This document shows, piece by piece, positions 1 to 7,114 of a stretch of 20,556 nt of DNA (position 1 is the first letter of the stretch; every line of letters begins with the position of its first letter). Location of the stretch: the NCBI GenBank assembly GCA_934754975.1, contig CAKVKI010000016.1:1-20556 (forward strand). Direction: 5' to 3'. The stretch is from an uncultured Alistipes sp. (GTDB lineage Bacteria; Bacteroidota; Bacteroidia; Bacteroidales; Rikenellaceae). The notes beneath the pieces were generated by a model. The model had not been told where the DNA came from and did no database searches. It worked only from the letters and a program-made list of their open reading frames with translations. The translations under genes and the position numbers were made by a program.

Positions 1-141
1 CTTATACACGGGATAGGTTTCGCCGTTCACTTCGATGGTCTCTTTTGTCGAAACGGCGGACCGACACAAAAACACGATGTCGTTGGACATGTCCTTGAAC
101 GCCACCAAACGATAATTTTCCGGATGAATACCCTTTTTCAT
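1..141 (-). CDS. rpmE2: 50S ribosomal protein bL31 type B, 5' part
   Basis: Ribosomal protein of the large subunit, a component of the intersubunit bridge region. The minus strand from ATG at 141 reads 47 codons and runs off the window at base 1, so only the N-terminal half is present. It begins MKKGIHPENYRLVAFKDMSN and continues with TKETIEVNGETYPVYK, the pattern of the type B (zinc-independent) form; the zinc-binding Cys set of type A bL31 is absent. An upstream TAccTTTG promoter supports this start. It diverges from the nuclease gene at 434. Identification by family pattern is strong; only the missing 3' end is unknown. Confidence 0.93.
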   Translation of the reverse strand, partial: MKKGIHPENYRLVAFKDMSNDIVFLCRSAVSTKETIEVNGETYPVYK

Positions 142-177
142 TTCGTTGTTTTTGTTTTAATTAATTGCTTAAGCGGG

Positions 178-207
178 ACAAAGGTACGAATTTATTTGCA
201 ACAAACA
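178..207 (-). promoter_or_regulatory. Bacteroidota-type promoter of rpmE2
   Basis: On the minus strand a TACCTTTG element (185 to 178) matches the Bacteroidota -7 consensus TAnnTTTG. A TTG (207 to 205) lies 19 nt upstream, as expected for the -33 element. The start codon is about 36 nt downstream. Confidence 0.75.
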
Positions 208-433
208 ATACTCCGCCGGATTTTCCGCGAAACTTTTTACTGCCGCAACGAAAACAGCCTGCGGCAAACGCCCGCGCCGGGCAGGTCAAAAACAGGCCGC
301 ACAAAGGCCCGGAGCGGAATTTTCGGGAAATTTTCCGCCGCCGCTAGGTGTTTCGGCCTGCAGCACGGTATTATATATAACGGTTTTTCACGCTCCATAC
401 GACCGGAATACTAAAAAACAAAAACCTTAAAAC
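208..433. other. Intergenic region between rpmE2 and the nuclease gene
   Basis: No gene is supported here. Two small GC-rich inverted repeats are visible: TGCCGC (241-246) with GCGGCA (261-266), and GCCCG (270-274) with CGGGC (278-282). The stretch just before the nuclease start is AT-rich (370-384) but has no clear TAnnTTTG element, so the nuclease promoter was not located. Short reading frames here have no recognisable product. Confidence 0.5.
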
Positions 434-1258
434 ATGAAGAAAATCCTCCTTGTCGCGGTCCTCGCCGCACTGACATCGGTCCAGGGCGCGTTCGCCTGGG
501 GCCGGCTGGGACACGCCGCAGTCGCGCACCTGGCCGAACGACACCTGACAAAAAAGGCCAAAGCCAATCTGGACAAACTGCTCGACGGCCGCTCGATCGT
601 CTATTACGCTTCGTGGATGGACGATTACAAGCCCCAAATGCTCGTCGATCTGGGCTACACGCCTACCAACGGCCCCCGCATGCACATGCTGCCCCACACC
701 TTCTCGGTGGACGAGAGCGGCGAGGTAATCCGCGGCAACCGGTTGCCCGGCGACAAATACCTGGCCAACTGCCTCTATTACGTCGAGCAGGCTTCCGACC
801 AGTTGAAAAACCACATGCTCGAGATGAACGACTCCACGCGGCTGGCCTGCATCCAGGTCATCGTCCACTGCCTGGGCGATATGCACTGCCCCGGACACGT
901 CCGCTGGCCGGACAACCAGGAAATCGGCTATTTCAACGTCGTCCTCAAAGGCACAGAAATCCGCTACCACACGATCTGGGACACCCCGATCGTAGCGACG
1001 ACCCACCCGTGGAGCTTCTCCGATCTGGCCTTCCTGCTCGATCGCTACACCGAAAAACAGCAGCAGGCGGCGATCGCCGGCGACATCTACGACTGGGGCC
1101 GCGAATCGGCCGCAGACTCGAAATGCATCTACGATGTGAAGCCGGGCGACAAACTGGGGCAGGACTTCATCCTGAAGTACAAACCGCTGGCCGAAGAGCA
1201 GCTCGCCAAGGCCGGCTACCGGCTGGCCAAGGTCCTCAACGACATTTTCGACCGCTAG
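434..1258 (+). CDS. Secreted S1/P1-family zinc nuclease
   Basis: Predicted exported phosphodiesterase of the S1/P1 nuclease family, which degrades single-stranded DNA/RNA and 3'-nucleotides with a trinuclear zinc site. A signal peptide covers residues 1-21, ending AFA before Trp22. The mature N-terminus WGRLGH supplies the Trp1 and His6 ligands of the family. The other ligands appear in order: Asp63 (WMDDY), His88 (LPHTF), His145-x3-Asp149-x5-His155 (HCLGDMHCPGH), and His179-x3-Asp183 (HTIWD). The length of 274 aa is normal for the family. It stands alone, divergent from rpmE2 and upstream of a tRNA with its own promoter. A role in periplasmic or extracellular nucleic acid scavenging is inference. 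Confidence 0.92.
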   Translation: MKKILLVAVLAALTSVQGAFAWGRLGHAAVAHLAERHLTKKAKANLDKLLDGRSIVYYASWMDDYKPQMLVDLGYTPTNGPRMHMLPHTFSVDESGEVIRGNRLPGDKYLANCLYYVEQASDQLKNHMLEMNDSTRLACIQVIVHCLGDMHCPGHVRWPDNQEIGYFNVVLKGTEIRYHTIWDTPIVATTHPWSFSDLAFLLDRYTEKQQQAAIAGDIYDWGRESAADSKCIYDVKPGDKLGQDFILKYKPLAEEQLAKAGYRLAKVLNDIFDR

Positions 1259-1305
1259 CAAGCCCCCGCCGCGGCCTGCCCGGACCTAAAAAATCTCCGC
1301 GTCAT

Positions 1306-1337
1306 ATTGGGAATTCGGATTTGTTTTGCTATATTTG
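1306..1337 (+). promoter_or_regulatory. Promoter of the CAT tRNA
   Basis: ATTG (1306-1309), a 20-nt spacer and TATATTTG (1330-1337) match the Bacteroidota sigma-ABfr consensus (TTTG, 19-21 nt, TAnnTTTG). The mature tRNA begins 31 nt after the -7 box. Confidence 0.75.
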
Positions 1338-1368
1338 TGCCCGCGGTTTAGGCGCACAGCCGCCGGAC

Positions 1369-1442
<74 letters not shown>

Positions 1443-1451
1443 CTAAAAATC

Positions 1452-1480
1452 AAAGACTTGCAGAAATGCAGGTCTTTTTT
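1452..1480 (+). terminator. Rho-independent terminator after the tRNA
   Basis: Stem GACTTGCA (1455-1462) pairs with TGCAGGTC (1467-1474), with one T-G wobble and a GAAA tetraloop. The flanking AAA/TTT extends the stem and a run of T follows. Confidence 0.88.
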
Positions 1481-1594
1481 GTTTTCTCCCCTCACCGCGA
1501 TTCCACGCAGGTTCGAACGGGTGGTGTAAACCGTCGTACAGGACTCGACGAGGGAATTTTGCCGACGGGTGCGGCGATTCTCCCGATTTTTTGT

Positions 1595-1602
1595 TACCTT
1601 TG
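1595..1602 (+). promoter_or_regulatory. -7 element upstream of the DUF3127 gene
   Basis: TACCTTTG matches TAnnTTTG and lies 38 nt before the ATG. No convincing TTTG was found 19-21 nt upstream. Confidence 0.6.
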
Positions 1603-1640
1603 CGAAAAATTAAGATTATTAATCCATTTACAGCATCACC

Positions 1641-2009
1641 ATGGAATTCGAGGGAACAGTTTACAAAATAATGCCCGTGACCAAAGGAACGTCGGCACGC
1701 GGCGAGTGGCAGCGTCAGGACGTGGTCTTCGAGATGAACGAAGGTTCGTTCGCCCGCAAAATCTGCGTCACATTCTTCAACAAGCCCGAAGACGTGGCCC
1801 GTCTGCAGGAGGGTGCGGCCTACACGGTCTCGGTCAATATCGAGTCGCGCGAATACAACGGCCGCTGGTACACCGACATCCGCGCATGGCGTCTCCAGCC
1901 CAAGCAAGCCGAAGCTCCCGGCGCAGGTCCGATGCCCGACATGCCGCCCATCGCCGAGGAACCCTCTTATGCATCGTCGCCCGCCGAGGTGGACGACCTG
2001 CCGTTCTAA
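1641..2009 (+). CDS. DUF3127 family protein with SSB-like C-terminal tail
   Basis: A 122-aa protein of the Bacteroidota family DUF3127, of unknown function. Residues 1-90 (MEFEGTVYKIMPV... through WYTDIRAWRL) form an alternating hydrophobic beta pattern consistent with an OB-fold-like domain. A Pro/Ala-rich linker (about 91-113) follows, and the protein ends EVDDLPF. That end closely resembles the C-terminal tip of bacterial single-stranded DNA-binding protein (acidic residues then I/L-P-F), which recruits repair and replication partners. The ATG is preceded by an AT-rich leader without Shine-Dalgarno and by a TAnnTTTG element. The gene is monocistronic, between two strong terminators. A link to nucleic acid metabolism is inferred from the tail only. 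Confidence 0.85.
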   Translation: MEFEGTVYKIMPVTKGTSARGEWQRQDVVFEMNEGSFARKICVTFFNKPEDVARLQEGAAYTVSVNIESREYNGRWYTDIRAWRLQPKQAEAPGAGPMPDMPPIAEEPSYASSPAEVDDLPF

Positions 2010-2026
2010 AAACGGACTGAAAGCAT

Positions 2027-2058
2027 AAAAGGCGGCTGGGTATCCAGCCGCCTTTTTT
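2027..2058. terminator. Strong terminator after the DUF3127 gene
   Basis: A perfect 9-bp stem GGCGGCTGG (2031-2039) / CCAGCCGCC (2044-2052) has a GTAT loop, six T after it and four A before it, so it could act in both directions. Confidence 0.9.
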
Positions 2059-2075
2059 ATTCCAAAATTACTCCT

Positions 2076-2561
2076 ATGAAACCAAACGTTCCCGACACTG
2101 CAACCGATATCCGGCCTCTGCGCGAAGCAGAGATACAGACGGCTTCCGCGCTCGTCCGGCGTGTTTTCGCCGAATTCGAAGCCCCCGATTACGCCCAGGA
2201 AGGCATCGACGTCTTCCACCGCTTCATTGCCCCGGAAGCCCTGGCGGAACAGTTCCGCTCCGGCTCCCTGAAGCTGTGGGGAGCATTCCGGCAGGATACG
2301 TTGGCCGGAGTCGCCGCGGTCAGGAATCAAAACCATATCTGCTTGCTTTTCGTAGACAAGTCTTACCATCGGCAGGGCATTGCGCGCGCTTTGTTCAGCG
2401 CAGTACGCGACTTCTGCAGCACCGACCCTGCGATTTCCCGAATCACCGTAAATTCTTCGCCTTATGCCGTCGGAATATACCGCAAACTGGGATTCACTGC
2501 AACCGACGCCGAACGCATTGCGGACGGTATCCGTTTTACTCCGATGGTATACATATTATAA
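2076..2561 (+). CDS. GNAT family N-acetyltransferase
   Basis: A 161-aa acetyl-CoA-dependent N-acetyltransferase of the GNAT superfamily; the substrate cannot be read from the sequence. The N-terminal strand (DIRPLREAEI) is followed by the acceptor-side helices, then motif A, IxLLFVDKSYHRQGIARALF, which contains the pyrophosphate-binding R/Q-x-x-G-x-G/A turn (HRQGIA). Motif B follows with ITVNSSPYAVGIYRKLGF, where the Y-x-K-L-G-F pattern is typical. The length is standard for a single-domain GNAT. It begins 18 nt after a terminator, and no separate TAnnTTTG box is visible, so its promoter is unclear. It converges with the FKBP gene on the other strand. Confidence 0.9.
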   Translation: MKPNVPDTATDIRPLREAEIQTASALVRRVFAEFEAPDYAQEGIDVFHRFIAPEALAEQFRSGSLKLWGAFRQDTLAGVAAVRNQNHICLLFVDKSYHRQGIARALFSAVRDFCSTDPAISRITVNSSPYAVGIYRKLGFTATDAERIADGIRFTPMVYIL

Positions 2562-2608
2562 TACCGGCCGCACCGATTGAAAAACAATCGTGCCGGCACA
2601 ATAACAAA

Positions 2609-2638
2609 CAGACCGGACCCCGCATAGGGTCCGGTCTG
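2609..2638. terminator. Bidirectional hairpin between convergent genes
   Basis: A perfect 12-bp inverted repeat, CAGACCGGACCC (2609-2620) with GGGTCCGGTCTG (2627-2638) and a 6-nt loop, sits between the GNAT gene (+) and the FKBP gene (-). The T-rich tails on each side are weak, so efficiency is uncertain. Confidence 0.75.
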
Positions 2639-2661
2639 CCGTTATTCGGAATATCACCTGC

Positions 2662-3810
2662 TTATTTTGCGGGAGCAGCTTCGGGAGTCTCGGCCGTTGC
2701 CGTCGAATCCGCCGGAGCGGGTTCCTCGAAAGGAACGACGTCGATCAGTTCCACCTCGAACTCGAGCGCCTCGTTGGGGCCGATGTCACGGCCGGCGCCG
2801 CTGGCGCCATAAGCCAGGTCAGCGGGAATCCAGAGCGTAATCGTGCCGCCCTTGCCGACCAGCTGCAGACCTTCGGTCCAGCCCTTGATTACGCGGTTAA
2901 GCGGGAATTCGGCCTCTTTGTCGGCCTCCTTGGGAGTGCCGTCCTCGTTGAAACCATTGGGATTCTGCTTGCGTATCATCTCCTGCTGTTCTTTCGAACG
3001 ATTTGCAAATTTCGAGGTGTCGAATACCTTGCCGTTACGCGTACGGCCGGTGTAATGCACCTTCACCACGTCGCGCGGATCCTTCGGCATCATCGAAGCG
3101 TCGCCGGCTTTGGTAACCTTGTAAAGCAGGCCCGACTCGGTCTTCTTCACGCCCGACTTCTTCTCCATCTTTTCCAGCCATGCCTTCGAAGCCTCGGCGT
3201 TTTCGGCCGGACGCTTCACCATGAAGTAGTACTGCAGATACTGGTTCACGGCATCCTCGGCCATCTTCGCCTTGTCGTCACGGACATCCTGCATAGCCTG
3301 TCCGATCCATACCAGCTGGATGGGCATGCCGCTCTGGCTGATGTTGTAGCCGATGTCGTTACCGAAGGCATACGAAATCTCGGCGCGCTCCTCTTCGCTC
3401 TCGAACATCGAGGGATCGGCTGCGGGATACTCCACCTTGGTGCTGTCGCCGCCGGCCAGACGGATGCTGTCCTGCTCGGCACGCATGGCGGCAACCGCCT
3501 GCGCACGCTCGCCGCGCTTGCTCATGAAATACTCGCGCAGCATATCGAGCGATTTGTCATGCTCCTGCGTGGCCTTGCCCATAGCGCCTTCCTTGATACC
3601 TTTGTCGATAGCCTTGAAGTCGAAAGGAATGTCCCTCATTTCATGAGTCACACCGTAGCCGATGTTGGCGCCCAGCGAATACGAAAGCGAGTCGAATTCC
3701 GAGAGGCTGCCCATACGAACGCCGCCGTCCTTACCGCCGCAGGCGGTCATGAACGCAGCACCTGCAAGTGCCGCTACAAAAAGAATTTTTTTCATTGTTT
3801 TGTTTTTCAA
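2662..3810 (-). CDS. FKBP-type peptidyl-prolyl isomerase lipoprotein with duplicated N-terminal domain
   Basis: Predicted envelope lipoprotein foldase that isomerises prolyl bonds. A signal peptide ends in FMTAC with lipidated Cys24. The start may instead be the second ATG at 3795 (MKKILFV), giving 377 aa. Two copies of the FKBP N-terminal dimerisation-type domain follow: LSYSLGANIGYGV from residue 42 and ISYAFGNDIGYNI from residue 145. The catalytic FKBP domain spans about 243-360, with intact YTG, VFD (262-264), GWTEGL and IPADLAYG motifs. Residues 267-301, rich in charged residues, replace the usual short loop after FDTS. A Pro/Ala/Glu tail ends the protein. It is the last gene of a minus-strand series and has its own promoter. 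Confidence 0.93.
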   Translation of the reverse strand: MKNKTMKKILFVAALAGAAFMTACGGKDGGVRMGSLSEFDSLSYSLGANIGYGVTHEMRDIPFDFKAIDKGIKEGAMGKATQEHDKSLDMLREYFMSKRGERAQAVAAMRAEQDSIRLAGGDSTKVEYPAADPSMFESEEERAEISYAFGNDIGYNISQSGMPIQLVWIGQAMQDVRDDKAKMAEDAVNQYLQYYFMVKRPAENAEASKAWLEKMEKKSGVKKTESGLLYKVTKAGDASMMPKDPRDVVKVHYTGRTRNGKVFDTSKFANRSKEQQEMIRKQNPNGFNEDGTPKEADKEAEFPLNRVIKGWTEGLQLVGKGGTITLWIPADLAYGASGAGRDIGPNEALEFEVELIDVVPFEEPAPADSTATAETPEAAPAK

Positions 3811-3849
3811 ATATGTTTAATCGTTTATGCCTTTAAGGGTTTACCCGCG

Positions 3850-3857
3850 CAAAGTTA
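3850..3857 (-). promoter_or_regulatory. -7 element upstream of the long FKBP gene
   Basis: The minus strand reads TAACTTTG, matching TAnnTTTG, 40 nt before the 3810 ATG. A -33 TTTG is not clear. It lies between the two FKBP genes, so the downstream one can be transcribed on its own. Confidence 0.6.
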
Positions 3858-3884
3858 TAAAATAATTGGAATAATAGGTTAAAA

Positions 3885-4598
3885 TTAACGGCGTAAATTA
3901 CCGCGCCGCGACCAATTAGCATATTTATCGACATCAATAAGCTCGATTTCGTAGTAAAGCGTGGTGTTCGGCTGAATTCCCAATTCTTTGTCGCCTTCCG
4001 TACCGTAAGCCGCCGAAGAGGGAATCCAGGCATTGATTTTTCCGCCCTTGCCGACCAGTTTCAGACTCTCCTTCATCCCTTTGAGCAGGCCGCCGAGCGT
4101 CGTACGCAGCGTATCTCCCCGTTCATAGGAGGAGTAAACGTCCTGCCCGTCGGCAGTGCGGATCAGATAGCGCAGAGCGATGCTGTCGCGGTCGGAGGCG
4201 GGTATCTGCTCCTGGTCGCCCAGCACTTCGACCGTATAGGTCACGCCCGACGCGGTGCGGGCGTAATTGCGGTTCGCTTTGAGGATATCCTGCAGGAACT
4301 GCTCCTCATACGCCCGCGCCTTCTCCGGCAGCGCATAATTCATGTAGCGCAGGTAGAAAACTTCGGCGTCGGCCGCCAAGAGTTTCGTTTCGTTGCGAAA
4401 CACGTCGCGGATGCCTTCGCATACGGCGTTCACGTTGATCGTCGAATCCATTTTCATCAGATTCATGCCCACGTTCATACCGATCACATAGGCCACCGAG
4501 TCGGTGTCGGTTTTGAGCTTCACGCCCCCGCCCGTCTTTTTGGAGCAGGCTCCGGCCAGCAGCGCGGCGGCCGTCAGGACAACTAATGTCTTACGCAT
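3885..4598 (-). CDS. FKBP-like lipoprotein with altered active site
   Basis: A 237-aa predicted lipoprotein: signal peptide MRKTLVVLTAAALLAGAC with a perfect LAGAC lipobox (Cys18). One FKBP N-terminal domain occupies about residues 32-110 (DSVAYVIGMNVGMNL...). An FKBP domain follows at about 118-224, with LKGMKESLKLV, INAWIPSSAAYG and YYEIELIDV. The catalytic-loop motif normally reading VFDSS is VYSSY (154-158), so the conserved Phe-Asp pair is Tyr-Ser; isomerase activity is doubtful and a chaperone role is likelier. The start lies 1 nt after the nhaA stop (TGA T ATG), which suggests translational coupling in one operon with nhaA and the arginase-family gene. Confidence 0.9.
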   Translation of the reverse strand: MRKTLVVLTAAALLAGACSKKTGGGVKLKTDTDSVAYVIGMNVGMNLMKMDSTINVNAVCEGIRDVFRNETKLLAADAEVFYLRYMNYALPEKARAYEEQFLQDILKANRNYARTASGVTYTVEVLGDQEQIPASDRDSIALRYLIRTADGQDVYSSYERGDTLRTTLGGLLKGMKESLKLVGKGGKINAWIPSSAAYGTEGDKELGIQPNTTLYYEIELIDVDKYANWSRRGNLRR

Positions 4599-4599
4599 A

Positions 4600-5979
4600 T
4601 CAGGTTCGTTTTTTCGAAAAAATCAGTATCAGCAGACTGCCCACGAGAGCGGCGACCGTCGAACCCATCAGGATCGCGATTTTACCCCTGTCGATCAGGT
4701 CGGGTTCGGTGTAGGCCAGCGCATCGACGAACAGCGACATCGTGAATCCGATACCGCCCAGGCATCCCACGGCAAAAAGCATGCGCCAGGTCGCCCCTTC
4801 GGGCAGCACGGCCAGCCCCGATTTCACGGCGCCCCAGCTCGCAAGAAATATGCCCAGCGGTTTTCCGACGACCAGTCCGAAGAAGACGCCCATTCCCACC
4901 GATCCGATCTCGGGCGACATATGGAAAATATTGAGGTATTCGAGCGACGTGATCTCGACGCCGGCATTGGCCAGTGCGAAGATCGGCATCACGAGGAAGG
5001 TCACCGAGGGCGCCAGCGCGTGTTCCAACCGGTAGCTCATGCCCACCGAATCGGCCGCGAGCGTACGCATGCGGCGCAGGTAGAAACGGTGGTTTTCGTT
5101 GGGGAAGTCCTCGCCGGAGGTGCTGGCGGCGAGCATCAGCGCCTTCAGGTGGCGCATCTTATGCACGAAGTACTCTTTGCTGTAACGGGGCGTCATCGGG
5201 ATCAGCATGGCCATCGCCACGCCCGAAATAGTCGAGTGAACGCCCGAATAGTAGAACAGGGCCCAGACCACCACGGCCGGCACCAGATAGAAGAACATGC
5301 GCTTCTCGCCCATCTCCTTCATAAAGTAAACCCCGAGCATGATAACCAATGCCGCCAGCAGGCAGCCGATCTGCACCTGTCCTCCGTAGAAGAGCGCGAT
5401 GACCAGAATGGCCCCGAGGTCGTCGGCGATAGCCAGCGCCGTGAGGAATATCTTGAGCGACACGGGCACCCGGTCGCCGAGCATCGAGAGGATGCCGATG
5501 GCGAAAGCGATGTCGGTGGCCGTCGGAATACCCCAGCCGTTGGCAGCCATCGTTCCGTGGTTGAAGACGGTGAAAATGATCGCCGGGAAGAGCATGCCGC
5601 CCGCTGCGGCCAATACCGGAAGGAGGGCTTTTTTGGCCGACGAAAGCTGTCCGCAGACGATCTCGCGTTTTATCTCAAGTCCCACGGCGAAGAAGAAAAT
5701 CACCATCAGACCGTCGTTAATCAGTTTCTCGACGGTCATCCCGCGCGGGAATATCCAGTCGATCAGCCCGTCGGGACTGTGTACCATCAGCGAGAGGTCG
5801 GTCTCCAGCAGATGACGGTAATAGAGCGAGGTTGCAGGCAGGTTGGCCAGCAGCATGGCAATGATTACGCATCCGAGCAGCACGATGCCTCCGGCCCAGG
5901 GGGCCTCCATGAAATTACGGCCGCGTATACCGATCATGTGGCGCTCACGCACCCAGCGGTACATCGAAAATAGTCGCAT
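4600..5979 (-). CDS. nhaA: Na+/H+ antiporter NhaA
   Basis: A 459-aa inner-membrane antiporter that exchanges cytoplasmic Na+ for external H+, serving pH and sodium homeostasis. The family signature GWGIPTATDIAFAIG (148-162) holds Asp156, equivalent to the TM IV Asp of E. coli NhaA. The ion-binding pair is Asp186-Asp187 in LAIADDLGA. About 11-12 hydrophobic helices are visible. It is longer than E. coli NhaA (388 aa) because of an N-terminal extension and a hydrophilic insertion (MTPRYSKEYFVHKM... to RLEHALAP) before the late helices. The ATG immediately follows the TAA of the arginase-family gene with no gap, and the FKBP-like gene follows after 1 nt, so the three form an operon. Confidence 0.96.
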   Translation of the reverse strand: MRLFSMYRWVRERHMIGIRGRNFMEAPWAGGIVLLGCVIIAMLLANLPATSLYYRHLLETDLSLMVHSPDGLIDWIFPRGMTVEKLINDGLMVIFFFAVGLEIKREIVCGQLSSAKKALLPVLAAAGGMLFPAIIFTVFNHGTMAANGWGIPTATDIAFAIGILSMLGDRVPVSLKIFLTALAIADDLGAILVIALFYGGQVQIGCLLAALVIMLGVYFMKEMGEKRMFFYLVPAVVVWALFYYSGVHSTISGVAMAMLIPMTPRYSKEYFVHKMRHLKALMLAASTSGEDFPNENHRFYLRRMRTLAADSVGMSYRLEHALAPSVTFLVMPIFALANAGVEITSLEYLNIFHMSPEIGSVGMGVFFGLVVGKPLGIFLASWGAVKSGLAVLPEGATWRMLFAVGCLGGIGFTMSLFVDALAYTEPDLIDRGKIAILMGSTVAALVGSLLILIFSKKRT

Positions 5980-7020
5980 TTATCGTACGTTTGATTTTAA
6001 AGTTAAATTACACAGTTTCCACAGCACCCGCGCGCCGGTAATGGCGTCGATGCGCTCCTCGCGGACCGGAGTGACCTCCACCATATCGAAACCGATGATG
6101 CGGCGGCCCGAACGCACGAGGGTGTCCAGCAGCCAGACCGCTTTATTGAAACTCAGCCCGCCCGCAACGGGAGTCCCCGTATGAGGACAGTTCTCATAAG
6201 TGAGACCGTCGATATCGAAACTCACGTACACCTCCTGCGGAAGCGTTTCAATGATGCCCAGACACTGTTCATCCCACGTTTGGCCGCGGAATCCGGCGGC
6301 CGCCAGCGACAGGTCGTCGAACAGGACGACACGGTCGGACGAAGCGGCCAGCGCCGCCTCCCGCTCGCTGAAGTCGCGCACGGCGACCTGGGCGATCTTC
6401 GTCACCGCAGGCACGTCGCGCAGGACGTTGAACATGATCGAAGCGTGCGAAAACTCGAAACCTTCATAGGCGTCCCGCAGGTCGCAGTGGGCGTCGATAT
6501 GCAGGATGCCGAACCCGGGATGCCGCTCGCCGAGCGCGCGGATCAGGCCGTAAGGCGTCGAATGGTCGCCGCCCACCAGCCCGACGAGTTTCCCCGCATC
6601 GAGCCACCGCGCGGCCTGCGCCCCGATATTGGCGTTCATGGCCGCGCAGCCTTCGTTCACACGGCAGATTTTGCGCACCACATAGTCGTCCTCGGGACTG
6701 CCGCCCCCTTCGAGATGGTCGATCACCTTCGCCGCGTCGCCGCGCAGGCGCTGCGACTCTTCCAGCAGCGAGTAATCCACATCGGCCGTGGCGATGCCGC
6801 GGCGCCATGCGCCGGGCGCCAGCGGTTCGTGGAAATCGAGCTGCGTCGAGGCTTCGATAACGGCATCGGGAGCGTATGCCGTCCCCGCACCGTAAGATAC
6901 CGTCACGTCCCAAGGCGCCGAGACAAGCACCAGCTCGGCCGTCTCCGGTTCGAAAGGAAGCCCGAAATAGGTCCCGTTATCGACACCGACCCCATCGGGA
7001 TCGAACGTTTTCTGTTCCAT
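5980..7020 (-). CDS. Arginase/agmatinase-family ureohydrolase
   Basis: A dimanganese hydrolase of the ureohydrolase family, which cleaves a guanidino or formimino group from substrates such as agmatine, arginine or formiminoglutamate; the exact substrate is not evident. Metal ligands are complete: GGDHS (His153), DAHCD (Asp176, His178, Asp180) and SFDID (Asp269, Asp271). After SFDID the usual L-D-P is L-T-Y, followed by a conserved TGTP..GGL segment. ATG at 7020 gives 346 aa. A possible TTG at 7041 overlaps the TAccTTTG promoter box and is rejected. It is the first gene of an operon with nhaA, suggesting a role in polyamine or nitrogen metabolism or acid/alkali balance (inference). Confidence 0.9.
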   Translation of the reverse strand: MEQKTFDPDGVGVDNGTYFGLPFEPETAELVLVSAPWDVTVSYGAGTAYAPDAVIEASTQLDFHEPLAPGAWRRGIATADVDYSLLEESQRLRGDAAKVIDHLEGGGSPEDDYVVRKICRVNEGCAAMNANIGAQAARWLDAGKLVGLVGGDHSTPYGLIRALGERHPGFGILHIDAHCDLRDAYEGFEFSHASIMFNVLRDVPAVTKIAQVAVRDFSEREAALAASSDRVVLFDDLSLAAAGFRGQTWDEQCLGIIETLPQEVYVSFDIDGLTYENCPHTGTPVAGGLSFNKAVWLLDTLVRSGRRIIGFDMVEVTPVREERIDAITGARVLWKLCNLTLKSNVR

Positions 7021-7038
7021 AAGATCCGTTTTAAATGT

Positions 7039-7046
7039 CAAAGGTA
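7039..7046 (-). promoter_or_regulatory. -7 element of the ureohydrolase-nhaA operon
   Basis: The minus strand reads TACCTTTG, 18 nt before the ATG at 7020. It faces away from the pdxB box, with 20 nt between them. Confidence 0.7.
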
Positions 7047-7066
7047 CAAAAATTTTAATTTTTCCC

Positions 7067-7074
7067 TATATTTG
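7067..7074 (+). promoter_or_regulatory. -7 element of pdxB
   Basis: TATATTTG matches TAnnTTTG and lies 40 nt before the pdxB ATG. No TTTG is seen at the -33 position, which falls on the divergent promoter's -7 box. Confidence 0.68.
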
Positions 7075-7114
7075 CTTCCCGTAAAGAATAGAAATCAGGA
7101 AAAAGCAATCAGCC

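Noticed and set aside
371..1261. A 296-codon minus-strand reading frame opposite the nuclease gene
   Set aside because: It is the mirror of a GC-rich coding sequence. It has no recognisable domain, while the plus strand encodes a complete S1/P1 nuclease with all metal ligands.
1500..1530. A tRNA T-arm-like string (CAGGTTCGAAC) downstream of the tRNA
   Set aside because: No acceptor, D or anticodon arms can be folded around it, so it is not a tRNA; a degraded tRNA end cannot be demonstrated.
3246..3646. Short frames on both strands inside the long FKBP gene
   Set aside because: They are low-information shadows of the FKBP reading frame, without start-site support or family motifs.
4504..5973. 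A 489-codon plus-strand frame opposite nhaA
   Set aside because: The sequence is His/Arg/Glu-rich shadow coding, and nhaA on the minus strand is unambiguous.
7021..7041. An upstream TTG start for the ureohydrolase (7 extra residues)
   Set aside because: The TTG is part of the TACCTTTG -7 box, so transcription begins downstream of it; ATG 7020 is used instead.
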